From: Actinomycetota bacterium
GTDB lineage: Bacteria > Actinomycetota > Thermoleophilia > Solirubrobacterales > Solirubrobacteraceae
Length of the DNA stretch: 64,000 nt
Direction: 5' to 3'
Assembly (NCBI GenBank): GCA_005883215.1
Contig: VAYS01000003.1
Coordinates: forward strand, 1-64,000
This document shows, in pieces, positions 36,126 to 43,868 of the stretch; position 1 is the stretch's first letter, and the number at the start of each line of letters is the position of its first letter. The translations under genes and the position numbers were made by a program. Under the pieces are notes generated by a model. It saw only the letters and a program-made list of their open reading frames with translations, was not told the DNA's origin and made no database searches.

Positions 36126-37018
36126 CTGCGCCCGCCCAGGGCCGCCGCCACCAGGCCCGCGCCCAGCGCCAGCGCGGCCGCCGCGGTGGCGGCCCAGATC
36201 GAGCCCAGCTCGCGGCGGGAATCCACCGGGTCGGGCGGCAGGCCGTAGACCTCGGGCTCGTCGAGCAGGAGGAAGAAGGCGCTGGCGCCGCCCACGCCGT
36301 CGTCGTCGTCGGCGAGGTAGAGCCGCGCCTCGCGCTGGCCGGCGTGCTGGAGCTGGGCCAGCCGGTGCTCGGCACCCTCGCGCAGCTCGCCCAGCTCTCC
36401 GTACTGGATCGAGTTGGTGGGACAGGCCTGTGCGCAGGCCGGTTCCTTCTCGTCCTTTAGTCGGTCATAGCAGAGCGTGCACTTCCACACCCGCCCGTCG
36501 TCCTGGCGCTGGTCGAGCACCCCGAACGGGCAGGCGGGCACGCAGTAGCCGCAGCCGTTGCAGACGTCCTCCTGCACGACGACGGTGCCGTACTCGGTGC
36601 GAAACAGGGCGCCGGTGGGGCACACTTCCAGGCAGGCGGCCTCGGTGCAGTGCTTGCACACGTCGGAGGCCATCAGCCAGCGAATCCCGTCGCCCTCCTG
36701 GTAGGTGGCCAGCCCCTGATCCTCGGCCAGCGACGCGCGGGCGGCGACCTGGCTGAGCGAGCCGTCACCATCGGCGTCCACCGGCTTGCGCTGCTCGATG
36801 AACGCCACGTGGCGCCAGCTGTTGGCCCCCAGGTCGATCGTGTTGTCGTAGGAGTGCCCGGTGAACCCCTGTACCGACATGGGGATCTGGTTCCACTCCT
36901 TGCACGCCACCTCGCAGGCCTTGCAGCCGATGCACACCGAGGTGTCGGTGAAGAACCCCATGCGAGGCTTGGCCTGATCGCCGTAGGACCCGGGCCAGGC
37001 GATCGTCTCCAGCTTCAC
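36122..37018 (-). CDS. Formate dehydrogenase iron-sulfur (beta) subunit
   Basis: Carries electrons from the catalytic subunit to the membrane. The 298-residue protein has four Cys clusters for [4Fe-4S] centres: CIGCKACEVAC near residue 29, CKHC...CLEVCP, CNGCGYCVPACP and CTLC...CAQACP. A hydrophobic C-terminal segment (WAATAAAALALGAGLVAAAL) is a likely membrane anchor, as in FdnH-type subunits. It overlaps fdhA and the NrfD gene by 4 nt on either side. Confidence 0.93.
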   Translation of the reverse strand: MKLETIAWPGSYGDQAKPRMGFFTDTSVCIGCKACEVACKEWNQIPMSVQGFTGHSYDNTIDLGANSWRHVAFIEQRKPVDADGDGSLSQVAARASLAEDQGLATYQEGDGIRWLMASDVCKHCTEAACLEVCPTGALFRTEYGTVVVQEDVCNGCGYCVPACPFGVLDQRQDDGRVWKCTLCYDRLKDEKEPACAQACPTNSIQYGELGELREGAEHRLAQLQHAGQREARLYLADDDDGVGGASAFFLLLDEPEVYGLPPDPVDSRRELGSIWAATAAAALALGAGLVAAALGGRR

Positions 37019-40000
37019 GACTTCACCCCTGCGCGTCGGCGGTAATCCTCGACGAGCGCCAGGCGCGCCTGGCCCCGGGGTCGGCGGCCGGGACGGATGT
37101 CGCAGGTGGCCACCTTGTACTCGCTGATGTGCACGTTGTTATCGAGGGCCAGGGGCAGCAGCTCGTTGGCCGAGTCGCCGGTGACGATCCCCACCCCGCC
37201 CCAGTGATAGGGGGCCCCCACCAGGTGCATCGCGCGCCCCTGGACGTGCAGCGGCTTGATCCGGTCGGTGACCAGCACGCGGGCCTCGACCGCCTGGCGG
37301 GCGGTGACGATTGTCGCCCAGCCGCCGTGCTCCAGGCCGCGCTCGGCCGCCAGCTGCGGCGAGACCTCGCAGAAGAACTCCGGCTGGAGCTCGGCCAGGT
37401 AGGGAACGGTGCGCGACATGGCCCCCGAGGTGTGGTGCTCGGTGAGTCGATAGGTGGACAGCACGAACGGATACACGCCGGCCCCCTGCTCGCCGTCGGT
37501 CGGGTTGTACGGGTTCTCCGGGCGGTGAAAGACCTGGCGCGTGGGGTTCTGCTGCTGGGCGTAGAGCGGATTGCTAAACGGAGACTCCTGGGGCTCGTAG
37601 TGCGTGGGGAGCGGCCCATCGACCAGCCCGGTGGGCACGTACAGCCAGGCACGCCCGTCGGGGTGCAGGATGTAGGGCTTGTCACCCGCGATCGCCTCCA
37701 TCTTCTTGGCCCGCCGAGACGGCCGGTAGCCGGGCTCCTTCTCCGGCGGAAAGTCGGGCGAGTCACCCAGGCCCGTCCACCGGCCCGCGTCGCCGTCCCA
37801 CCACACGTAGCGCTTGCGCTCTGACCACGGCCGGCCCTCGGGGTCGGCGGAGCTGCGGTTGTAGATCATGCGGGTGTCCTTGGGCCACGCCCAGCCCCAC
37901 TCGTGGGCGATCCAGTTCTGCTCGCTGTGGGGCTTCTTGCGCGCGGCCTGATTGACCCCGTCCTTGTAGATACCGCAGTGGATCCACGATCCGCAGGTGG
38001 TGGAGCCGTCGGGCAAAAGCTCGTCGTAGCTCTCCAGGAAGCTGCCGTCGGGCCTGCGCCCCGAGATCTCCTGCAGGACGTGTTCGGCGTCGGGTTCGTC
38101 GTGCGGGCCGTGGACGGGGTAGTCCCAAGTCACCTCGCGGATCGGCCGGTCGCGCGGATCCTCGGAGTCGGCGAGCTTGGCCCGGATCGCCTTACCCAGG
38201 TGATAGATCCAGTGCAGGTCTGAGCGCGCGTCGCCGGGCGGCTCGCACGCCTTGTGGTGCCACTGCAGCAGCCGCTGAGTGTTGGTATAGGTGCCGTCCT
38301 TCTCGGTGTGGGCGGCGGCGGGCAGGAAGAACACCTCGGTCTGGATGTCGGAAGCGCGCACCTCGCCCGATTCGTGCTCGGGCGAGTCCTGCCAGAAAAG
38401 GGCCGACTCCGTCGGCTGGAAGTCGCGAACCACCAGCCAGTCGAGCTTGGCCAGCGCCAGGCGGATCAGCTTGGAGTTGGCCGAGCCCACCGTCGGGTTC
38501 TGCCCCACACAGAGCATGCCCTTGACCCCGCCGTCGAGCATCTTGAGCATCATCGCGTAGTGCGAGTGGTCGCCGTTGATGCGGGGCAGGTAGTCGAAGC
38601 AGAAGTCGTTGTCCTCGGTCGCGGCGTCGCCCCACCAGGCCTTCAGCAGCGACACGATGTAGGGCCGCAGGTTTCCCCACGCCCCGGTGTCAGGTCCGTT
38701 TAGCTCGACGAACGTGTCCAGCGTGGGATGCGACTGCGGGTGGGGCATGGGGATGTACCCCGGCAGGATGTTGTAGAGCGTGGGGATGTCGGTCGAGCCC
38801 TGGATGTTGGCGTGGCCGCGCAGGGCGAGGATCCCGCCGCCCGGGCGCCCGACGTTGCCCAGCAGCATCTGGACGATCGAGGCGGCGCGGATGTTCTGCA
38901 CCCCGGTGGTGTGCTGCGTCCAGCCCACCGAGTAGACGATCGCCGAGGTGCGCTCCCGCCCCGAGTTCTCACACAGGGCGCGCGCCACCTCCAGGAACTC
39001 CTCCGCCGAGCAGCCGCAGGTCTCGGCGACCATCTCGGGCGTGTAGCGCGAGAAGTGCCGCCGCACCATCTGCAGGATGCAGCGCTCGTCCTGCATGGAG
39101 TCGTCGATGTCGGGGGGCTGGCCGGCGCTGAGCTTCATCCCGTGGGCGCCGTGGGCCTGCTCGCCGGAGACGTCGGCCTGCTGCTCGCTCTTGCCCGCCG
39201 TGGCCTCGCCCGTCGACTTGTTATAGCCCCAGGTATCGATCTGATAGGCGCTGTGCTCGGAGTTCCAGCCCGAGAAGAAGCCGCTGGCGTCCTCGGTGTC
39301 CTGGAAGTCCGGTTTGAGGATGACGGGGCCGTTGGTGTAGTGCTGGACGTACTCCCGAAACCAGGCATCGCGCTCGAAGATGTAGTTGACGACCCCGCCC
39401 AGGAAGGCGATGTCGCTCCCGGCGCGGATCTGGACGTGCCGGTCGGCCATCGCGCTGGTGCGGGTGAAGCGCGGATCGACGTGGATCACCTTGGCCCCGC
39501 GCTCCTTGGCCTCGATCACCCACTGAAATCCGACCGGGTGCTGCTCGGCCATGTTCGAGCCCATGATCAGGATGCAGTCCGAGTTCTGCAGGTCCTGCTG
39601 GAAGGTGGTGGCGCCTCCGCGCCCGAAGGAGGTCCCCAGACCGGGGACCGTGGAGCTGTGTCATATGCGGGCCTGGTTCTCGATCGACAGCGCCCCCGCG
39701 GCGCTGAAGAACTTCTTGATCAGGTAGTTCTCTTCGCCGTCGAGCGTGGCGCCACCGAGAAAGTGGATGCCGAGCGTGCGCTTTAGCGGCTGACCCTCGT
39801 CGGTCTCCTCCTCCCAGGTCTCGCGCCGGGTGCGGATGATGCGCTCGGCGATCATGTCGGTGGCGCGCTCGAGTGATAGCTCCTCCCAGTCGGCTGCGCC
39901 GGGGGGGCGGTACTTGACCTTGGTCTCGCGCATGGGGGAGTTGACCAGCGCCTCGGACGCCGCACCCTTGGGGCACAGCCGTCCGCGCGAGATGGGGGAG

Positions 40001-40224
40001 TCGGGATCGCCCTCGATCTGGACCACCTTCTCGTCCTTGACGTAGACCTTCTGCCCGCAGCCGACGGCGCAGTAGGGGCAGATCGACTGCACCACCTTGT
40101 CCGCCGTCCTGGTGCGCGGCGCCAGCTCCTCGGAGACGGCCGACTTCGCGGCCTGGCCGAGCCCGAGCCGATCGCCGCCCAACTGGCGGAGCAGGGGAGG
40201 GACCACGCGCCGGCGGCTGATCAT
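37015..40224 (-). CDS. fdhA: Formate dehydrogenase catalytic (alpha) subunit, selenoprotein
   Basis: Molybdenum or tungsten bis-MGD enzyme oxidising formate to CO2. The frame runs 1069 codons with one internal TGA (39663-39661, codon 188), inside NQARI-TGA-HSSTVPGLGTSFGRG. This is exactly the selenocysteine position of FdnG/FdoG-type enzymes, and a SECIS-like hairpin follows. Homology continues without loss on both sides, so TGA is read as Sec. The [4Fe-4S] ligands are C49, C52, C56 and C84 (CPYCAVGC, RLCPKGA). Downstream are ILIMGSNMAEQHPVGF and the C-terminal molybdopterin dinucleotide domain. The start has Arg residues (MISRRR) but no hydrophobic core, so a Tat signal is not convincing. 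Confidence 0.93.
39631..39663 (-). promoter_or_regulatory. Selenocysteine UGA codon and SECIS-like hairpin in fdhA
   Basis: UGA occupies 39663-39661. After 11 nt a perfect 7-bp stem forms, GGTCCCC (39649-39643) with GGGGACC (39637-39631), closing the loop GGTCT. From memory, the E. coli fdhF SECIS has the same 11-nt spacing and a GGUCU apical loop, which SelB recognises. The bulged U of the E. coli stem is not seen here. Confidence 0.82.
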
Positions 40225-40236
40225 CGCTAGCCGATG

Positions 40237-40263
40237 CTACCCCCCAACTGTCGGCGGCCAAAC
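40237..40263 (-). promoter_or_regulatory. Possible SigB/SigF-type promoter for the formate dehydrogenase operon
   Basis: On the minus strand, GTTT (40263-40260), a 17-nt spacer and GGGTAG (40242-40237), 12 nt before the fdhA ATG. The spacer is one or two nt longer than the preferred 15-16, so this is a weaker call than the others. Confidence 0.45.
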
Positions 40264-40271
40264 CGGTTCGG

Positions 40272-40296
40272 GCTTACCCGCCGACGGAAGGGGTAA
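40272..40296 (+). promoter_or_regulatory. Weak SigB/SigF-type promoter candidate for the gene at 40307
   Basis: GCTT (40272-40275), a 15-nt spacer and GGGTAA (40291-40296), with the ATG 10 nt later. Both boxes differ from consensus at one position; the spacing agrees with the other sites in this region. Confidence 0.4.
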
Positions 40297-40306
40297 TCGC
40301 TGTGGC

Positions 40307-40636
40307 ATGGCCACCGATGTGCAGATCGAGCGGGCGCTGGCCACCGTCGCGGGCACGCTCAACGATCACCGGCTGGAGCGCCTTGACGCCCAGGCAGTGC
40401 AGGAGATCGTGGCGGCGTCGCTCGCGGGCGAGCCCGAGCTGACCGTCGACGACGGCGGCGGACTGCACGACGAGACCGGCGCGCGCATCGGGGCGATCCG
40501 CCGCACCGACAGCGGGGAGTGGATCGCCGATCGCCAGAACCCCGCCGCCGAGCGATCCCAGACCGCGATCCCCTCGCCCCCGCCCCAGGGGAAGCTACGC
40601 CGGGCGGTGACCAAGCTGAAGGTGGGCTCCTCCTAG
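40307..40636 (+). CDS. Hypothetical protein
   Basis: A 109-residue protein, MATDVQIERALATVAGTLNDHRLERL, helical at first, then a beta-like part (GARIGAIRRTDSGEWIADRQ) and a Pro-rich, basic end. No family recognised. It lies divergent from the formate dehydrogenase operon and 11 nt before an SDR gene, so it may share a transcript with it. The start is supported by a promoter-like GGGTAA box 10 nt upstream. Confidence 0.62.
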   Translation: MATDVQIERALATVAGTLNDHRLERLDAQAVQEIVAASLAGEPELTVDDGGGLHDETGARIGAIRRTDSGEWIADRQNPAAERSQTAIPSPPPQGKLRRAVTKLKVGSS

Positions 40637-40647
40637 GGCTCGGCAGG

Positions 40648-41847
40648 ATGGCCGAGGTCGTCGTCATCACCGGAGCGTCGGGCGGGGTCGGGCGGGCCAC
40701 CGCCCGGCGCTTTGCGCGCGAGGGGGCCCGCATCGGGCTGATCGCGCGCGGACGGCGGGGGCTCGAGGGGGTCCGGCGCGAGGTCGAGGAAGCGGGCGGC
40801 GAGGGCCTGACGCTGCCCATCGACGTCGCCGAGCCCGATCAGGTAGAGGCCGCGACGGCCTCGGTCGAGGAGGCGTTCGGGCCGATCGACGTGTGGGTCA
40901 ACGATGCGATGGTCACCGTGTACGCCGAGTTCCTGGACATCGAGCCCGAGGAGTACCGGCGCGCCACCGACGTCACCTACCTGGGCATGGTGTGGGGCAC
41001 CCGTTCGGCGCTCCGGCGGATGGTGGGGCGCGACCGCGGCTCGCTGGTGCAGGTGTGCTCGGCCATGTCCTACCGCGGGATCCCGCTGCAGGCCCCCTAC
41101 TGCGGCGCCAAGCACGCCTGCAAGGGCTTCACCGAGAGCGTGATCACCGAGCTTCGCCACCACAAGTCCAACGTCCGGGTCTCGATGGTCCAGCTCCCGG
41201 CGCTAAACACGACCCAGTTCACTTGGGGGCGCACCAAGCTGCCCAAGCAGACCCAACCGGTCCCCCCGATCTACCAGCCCGAGGTCGCGGCCGACGCCGT
41301 CCACCACGCGGCCCACCATCGGCGCCGGCAGATCTACGTCGGGATTCCCACCGTGATGAACATTCTCGGCGAGCGGCTCGCCCCGTGGCTGCTCGATCGC
41401 TACCTCGCCCGCACCGGCTACGCCTCGCAGATGACCGAGCACGAGCTCGACCCCACCGGCCACGACAACCTGTTCTCGCCGGTCGACGAGGACCGCGGCG
41501 CGCATGGTCCGTTCGACGACGTGGCGCACGGGGTCAGCCCCCAGCTCGAGCTGGCCAAGCGGCGGGGGCTCGTCATCGCCGGCGTGGGGGTCACCGCCGC
41601 CGCCGGAGTCCTCGCCGCGGCGGCGGCCCGGAACGCAAGCGGCTGCGATACCCAGCCCCGGGCGGTCACGCGATGGACACAGCGCTCCGTCGCGGGGCTC
41701 CAGAACCCCGTCGAAGAGCAGGCGCTCGATCCTGACGTGATCGTGGAAGTACTCGATGTGCTCGAAGTTGGGGATCGCCGCGCACACGTGGGCGTGGACC
41801 TGCGGAGCGGTGTGGGCCGAGAGGGGAAGCGCGCTGGCCGCGCATAG
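40648..41847 (+). CDS. SDR family oxidoreductase, C-terminus reads through into antisense of the next gene
   Basis: SDR fold with TGASGGVG (residues 9-16), S138, Y151 and K155 (APYCGAKHACKGF). A C-terminal extension ends in a membrane-like helix (GLVIAGVGVTAAAGVLAAAAA). That helix, near residue 330 (base 41637), is where such proteins usually stop. Here the frame runs on for about 69 codons that are antisense to the convergent enolase-superfamily gene and have no protein-like pattern. The natural stop seems to have been lost at the junction around 41640. The true C-terminus is uncertain. Confidence 0.82.
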   Translation: MAEVVVITGASGGVGRATARRFAREGARIGLIARGRRGLEGVRREVEEAGGEGLTLPIDVAEPDQVEAATASVEEAFGPIDVWVNDAMVTVYAEFLDIEPEEYRRATDVTYLGMVWGTRSALRRMVGRDRGSLVQVCSAMSYRGIPLQAPYCGAKHACKGFTESVITELRHHKSNVRVSMVQLPALNTTQFTWGRTKLPKQTQPVPPIYQPEVAADAVHHAAHHRRRQIYVGIPTVMNILGERLAPWLLDRYLARTGYASQMTEHELDPTGHDNLFSPVDEDRGAHGPFDDVAHGVSPQLELAKRRGLVIAGVGVTAAAGVLAAAAARNASGCDTQPRAVTRWTQRSVAGLQNPVEEQALDPDVIVEVLDVLEVGDRRAHVGVDLRSGVGREGKRAGRA

Positions 41848-42744
41848 CCCGCTCCCGCGCAGGAACTCGCCCACCCCTCCGCAGCGCGTGACATCGAGCT
41901 GCAAGACGTCGACCGCTTCCGCCTGGATGAGCCGAGCCGCCGCGAAGAGGTCATAGCAGTACTCGCCGGCGGCGATCGCCATGCCGGCGGGTGCTCGACC
42001 GCGCACCAGCCGCAGCCCGTCCAGGTCATCGGAGGAGACCGGCTCCTCGAACCAGCTCACGCCCGAGCGGGCGAACCGCTCTGCCAGATCCAGCGCCTGC
42101 TTGCGCTCGTAGGCCCCGTTGGCGTCGACGAACAGCTCGGCCTTGGGTCCGATCGCTGCGCGCGCCGAGGCGACGCGATCGACGTCTTGATCGGGCTGCG
42201 AGCCGACCTTCATCTTCACCCGCCCGATGCCCCCTGCGACCCATTCGGCCAGCTGGGCTTGCAGTCGCTCGATCGGATATGAGGTAAAGCCCCCGCTGCC
42301 GTAGATCGGGACCGCGCTGTGGATGCGCCCCAGGAGGTCCGCGAGCGGCACTCCCACCAGGCGCGCCTTGAGATCCCACAGCGCGATGTCGACCGCGGAC
42401 AACGCGCTCGAGCAAAGACCGGCCCGGCCCAGGTTGCGCACCGCTGCGCGCATCCCCTCCCACGCCGCATTGGGAGCCAGCGCATCGGCGCCGGCCACGA
42501 TCCCCCGCAGCTTGCCGTCGATCAGGGTGGCCGCCGCGGCGTCGCTGTAGGTGTAGCCGACGCCGGTGACCGCTCCCGAGCGCGCCTCGACGACGACGAT
42601 CGTGGTGTCTTCCCAGGCGAGCGTCCCGTCGGCCTCGGGGGCGTCGTTGGGAATCGTGAACGCCGCCACGTCCAGGCCATCGAGCCTGGGATGTGCCTCG
42701 CCGACCGCACGCAGCCTCGTCCTGTCTTCGGCCAGCGGGCTCAC
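41203..42744 (-). CDS. Mandelate racemase/muconate-lactonizing-type enolase superfamily enzyme, C-terminus reads through
   Basis: Barrel enzyme abstracting a proton alpha to a carboxylate. The active-site layout is clear: KxK (RVKMKVG), metal ligands in LFVDANGAY, WFEEPVSSDD and AAGEYCYD, and a histidine in LPLSAHTAPQVHAH. Homology ends at RPGLGIA (base about 41644, residue about 367). The last few residues and the stop codon expected there are missing. The frame then runs 145 codons through antisense SDR sequence. The functional protein is probably the first 367 or so residues; substrate unknown (acid sugar likely). Confidence 0.82.
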   Translation of the reverse strand: MSPLAEDRTRLRAVGEAHPRLDGLDVAAFTIPNDAPEADGTLAWEDTTIVVVEARSGAVTGVGYTYSDAAAATLIDGKLRGIVAGADALAPNAAWEGMRAAVRNLGRAGLCSSALSAVDIALWDLKARLVGVPLADLLGRIHSAVPIYGSGGFTSYPIERLQAQLAEWVAGGIGRVKMKVGSQPDQDVDRVASARAAIGPKAELFVDANGAYERKQALDLAERFARSGVSWFEEPVSSDDLDGLRLVRGRAPAGMAIAAGEYCYDLFAAARLIQAEAVDVLQLDVTRCGGVGEFLRGSGLCAASALPLSAHTAPQVHAHVCAAIPNFEHIEYFHDHVRIERLLFDGVLEPRDGALCPSRDRPGLGIAAACVPGRRRGEDSGGGGDPHAGDDEPPPLGQLELGADPVRHVVERTMRAAVLVDRREQVVVAGGVELVLGHLRGVAGAGEVAIEQPRGEPLAENVHHGGNPDVDLPAPMVGRVVDGVGRDLGLVDRGDRLGLLGQLGAPPSELGRV

Positions 42745-42750
42745 GGCACG

Positions 42751-43542
42751 CTAGGCGGCGGCCCGGAAGACGCCGTCCACCGCGGTGAGCTCCTGCAGCT
42801 GGGCTATGCCCCGGCGCACGAGCCGGGAGACCTGCATCTGTGAGACCCCGACCTGCTTGGCGATCTGAGTTTGCGTCATCTGCTTGGCAAAGCGCAGGTG
42901 AAGAACCCGACGCTCGCGCGGAGGGAGGTTGTGGGCGGCGGCGGCGATCGTCGCGTCGGCGTCGATCAGCTCAAAGCGCTCGTCCTCCTCGCCCAGGTGA
43001 TCGGCGTAGGTCGCGGCCTCGTCTTCGTCGGCCGAGGCGACGGGGGCGTCGATCGAGCACGACTCGTATGCCCTGATCGCCTCCAGCGCGTCCAGGACCT
43101 CCTCTTCGCCCAGCTCCAGGTACTCACGCAACTCGCATACGGTGGGGGCCCGCCCCGACCTGGCGCTCATGGCATCTTGGGCGGCCTGGACCTCGAGCGC
43201 TCGCTCCTGCGCCCCGCGCGGAACGTGAACCGCCCAGCCGGCGTCGCGAAAGTAGCGCCGGAGCTCGCCCAGGATCGTGGGGACGGCAAACGACGTAAAC
43301 GCGTGTCCCCGCTCGCGATCGAAGCGGTCGACCGCCTTGACCAGGCCGAGGCTGGCCACCTGCACCAGGTCTTCGAACGGCTCGCTCGACCGGCGGTAGC
43401 GCCGGGCCAGGCTGCGCGCCAGCGGCATGTAGTGCTCAATCAGGGACTCGCGGGCGCGGGCGTCGCCACCGGCCTGCCAGCGGCGAAACAGCAAGGCGGG
43501 ATCGTCGTGTGCGCATGGTGGCGTTATCGATGTCGTGGTCAT
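42751..43542 (-). CDS. RNA polymerase sigma factor of the SigB/SigF type
   Basis: A 263-residue alternative sigma factor of the stress and sporulation group. Region 2 is seen in EPFEDLVQVASLGLVKAVDRFD and FTSFAVPTILGELRRYFRDAGW, then region 3, and region 4 with the helix-turn-helix QTQIAKQVGVSQMQVSRLVRR. The ATG at 43542 has an excellent ribosome site (TAGGAGG); the open frame upstream lacks support. No anti-sigma (RsbW-like) or anti-anti-sigma gene lies in this window. It is the likely reader of the GTTT/GGGTA promoters found nearby. Confidence 0.93.
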   Translation of the reverse strand: MTTTSITPPCAHDDPALLFRRWQAGGDARARESLIEHYMPLARSLARRYRRSSEPFEDLVQVASLGLVKAVDRFDRERGHAFTSFAVPTILGELRRYFRDAGWAVHVPRGAQERALEVQAAQDAMSARSGRAPTVCELREYLELGEEEVLDALEAIRAYESCSIDAPVASADEDEAATYADHLGEEDERFELIDADATIAAAAHNLPPRERRVLHLRFAKQMTQTQIAKQVGVSQMQVSRLVRRGIAQLQELTAVDGVFRAAA

Positions 43543-43737
43543 CGAGCCTCCTACCGGTTGGGCGCGCGGCGGTTGGCGCCGCGCGCGGGCCCGCGCTGAT
43601 CGGGGCCCGAGGGGGGTCAGGCGGTGATCGAGCCCACCCCTCTGTCTTGGTGATAATCGAGCCTTACCCACTCCTCCCGGGGCCGATGCGCCCTCTGTGT
43701 TTTCCTCCTGACAACGAGCCCACAGGGGTTCTGGGCC

Positions 43738-43763
43738 GGTGTCGGAGCACCCTGAGCGGGTAT
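43738..43763 (+). promoter_or_regulatory. SigB/SigF-type promoter in the 326-nt gap before the GH15 gene
   Basis: The 43543-43868 gap separates the divergent sigma-factor and GH15 genes. It holds GGTGT (43738-43742), a 15-nt spacer and GGGTAT (43758-43763), a good -10 with a fair -35. It would give a leader of about 100 nt before the GH15 ATG. A GATAAT box near 43650 could serve a housekeeping promoter. No gene was seen in the gap. Confidence 0.5.
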
Positions 43764-43868
43764 CTCAACCGGGTCCCAATCCGCCACCGAGGAGGCGCCA
43801 GTGGAGGCCGTTCCGTGCCCGGGTCGAGGCCCCCTCGCGCCGCTGACTCCAGGGCAAAGGCCGGGGCC

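Noticed and set aside
39661-39663. Nonsense mutation splitting the formate dehydrogenase alpha gene
   Set aside because: The TGA is at the known selenocysteine position, homology is unbroken across it, and a SECIS-like hairpin follows at the right distance.
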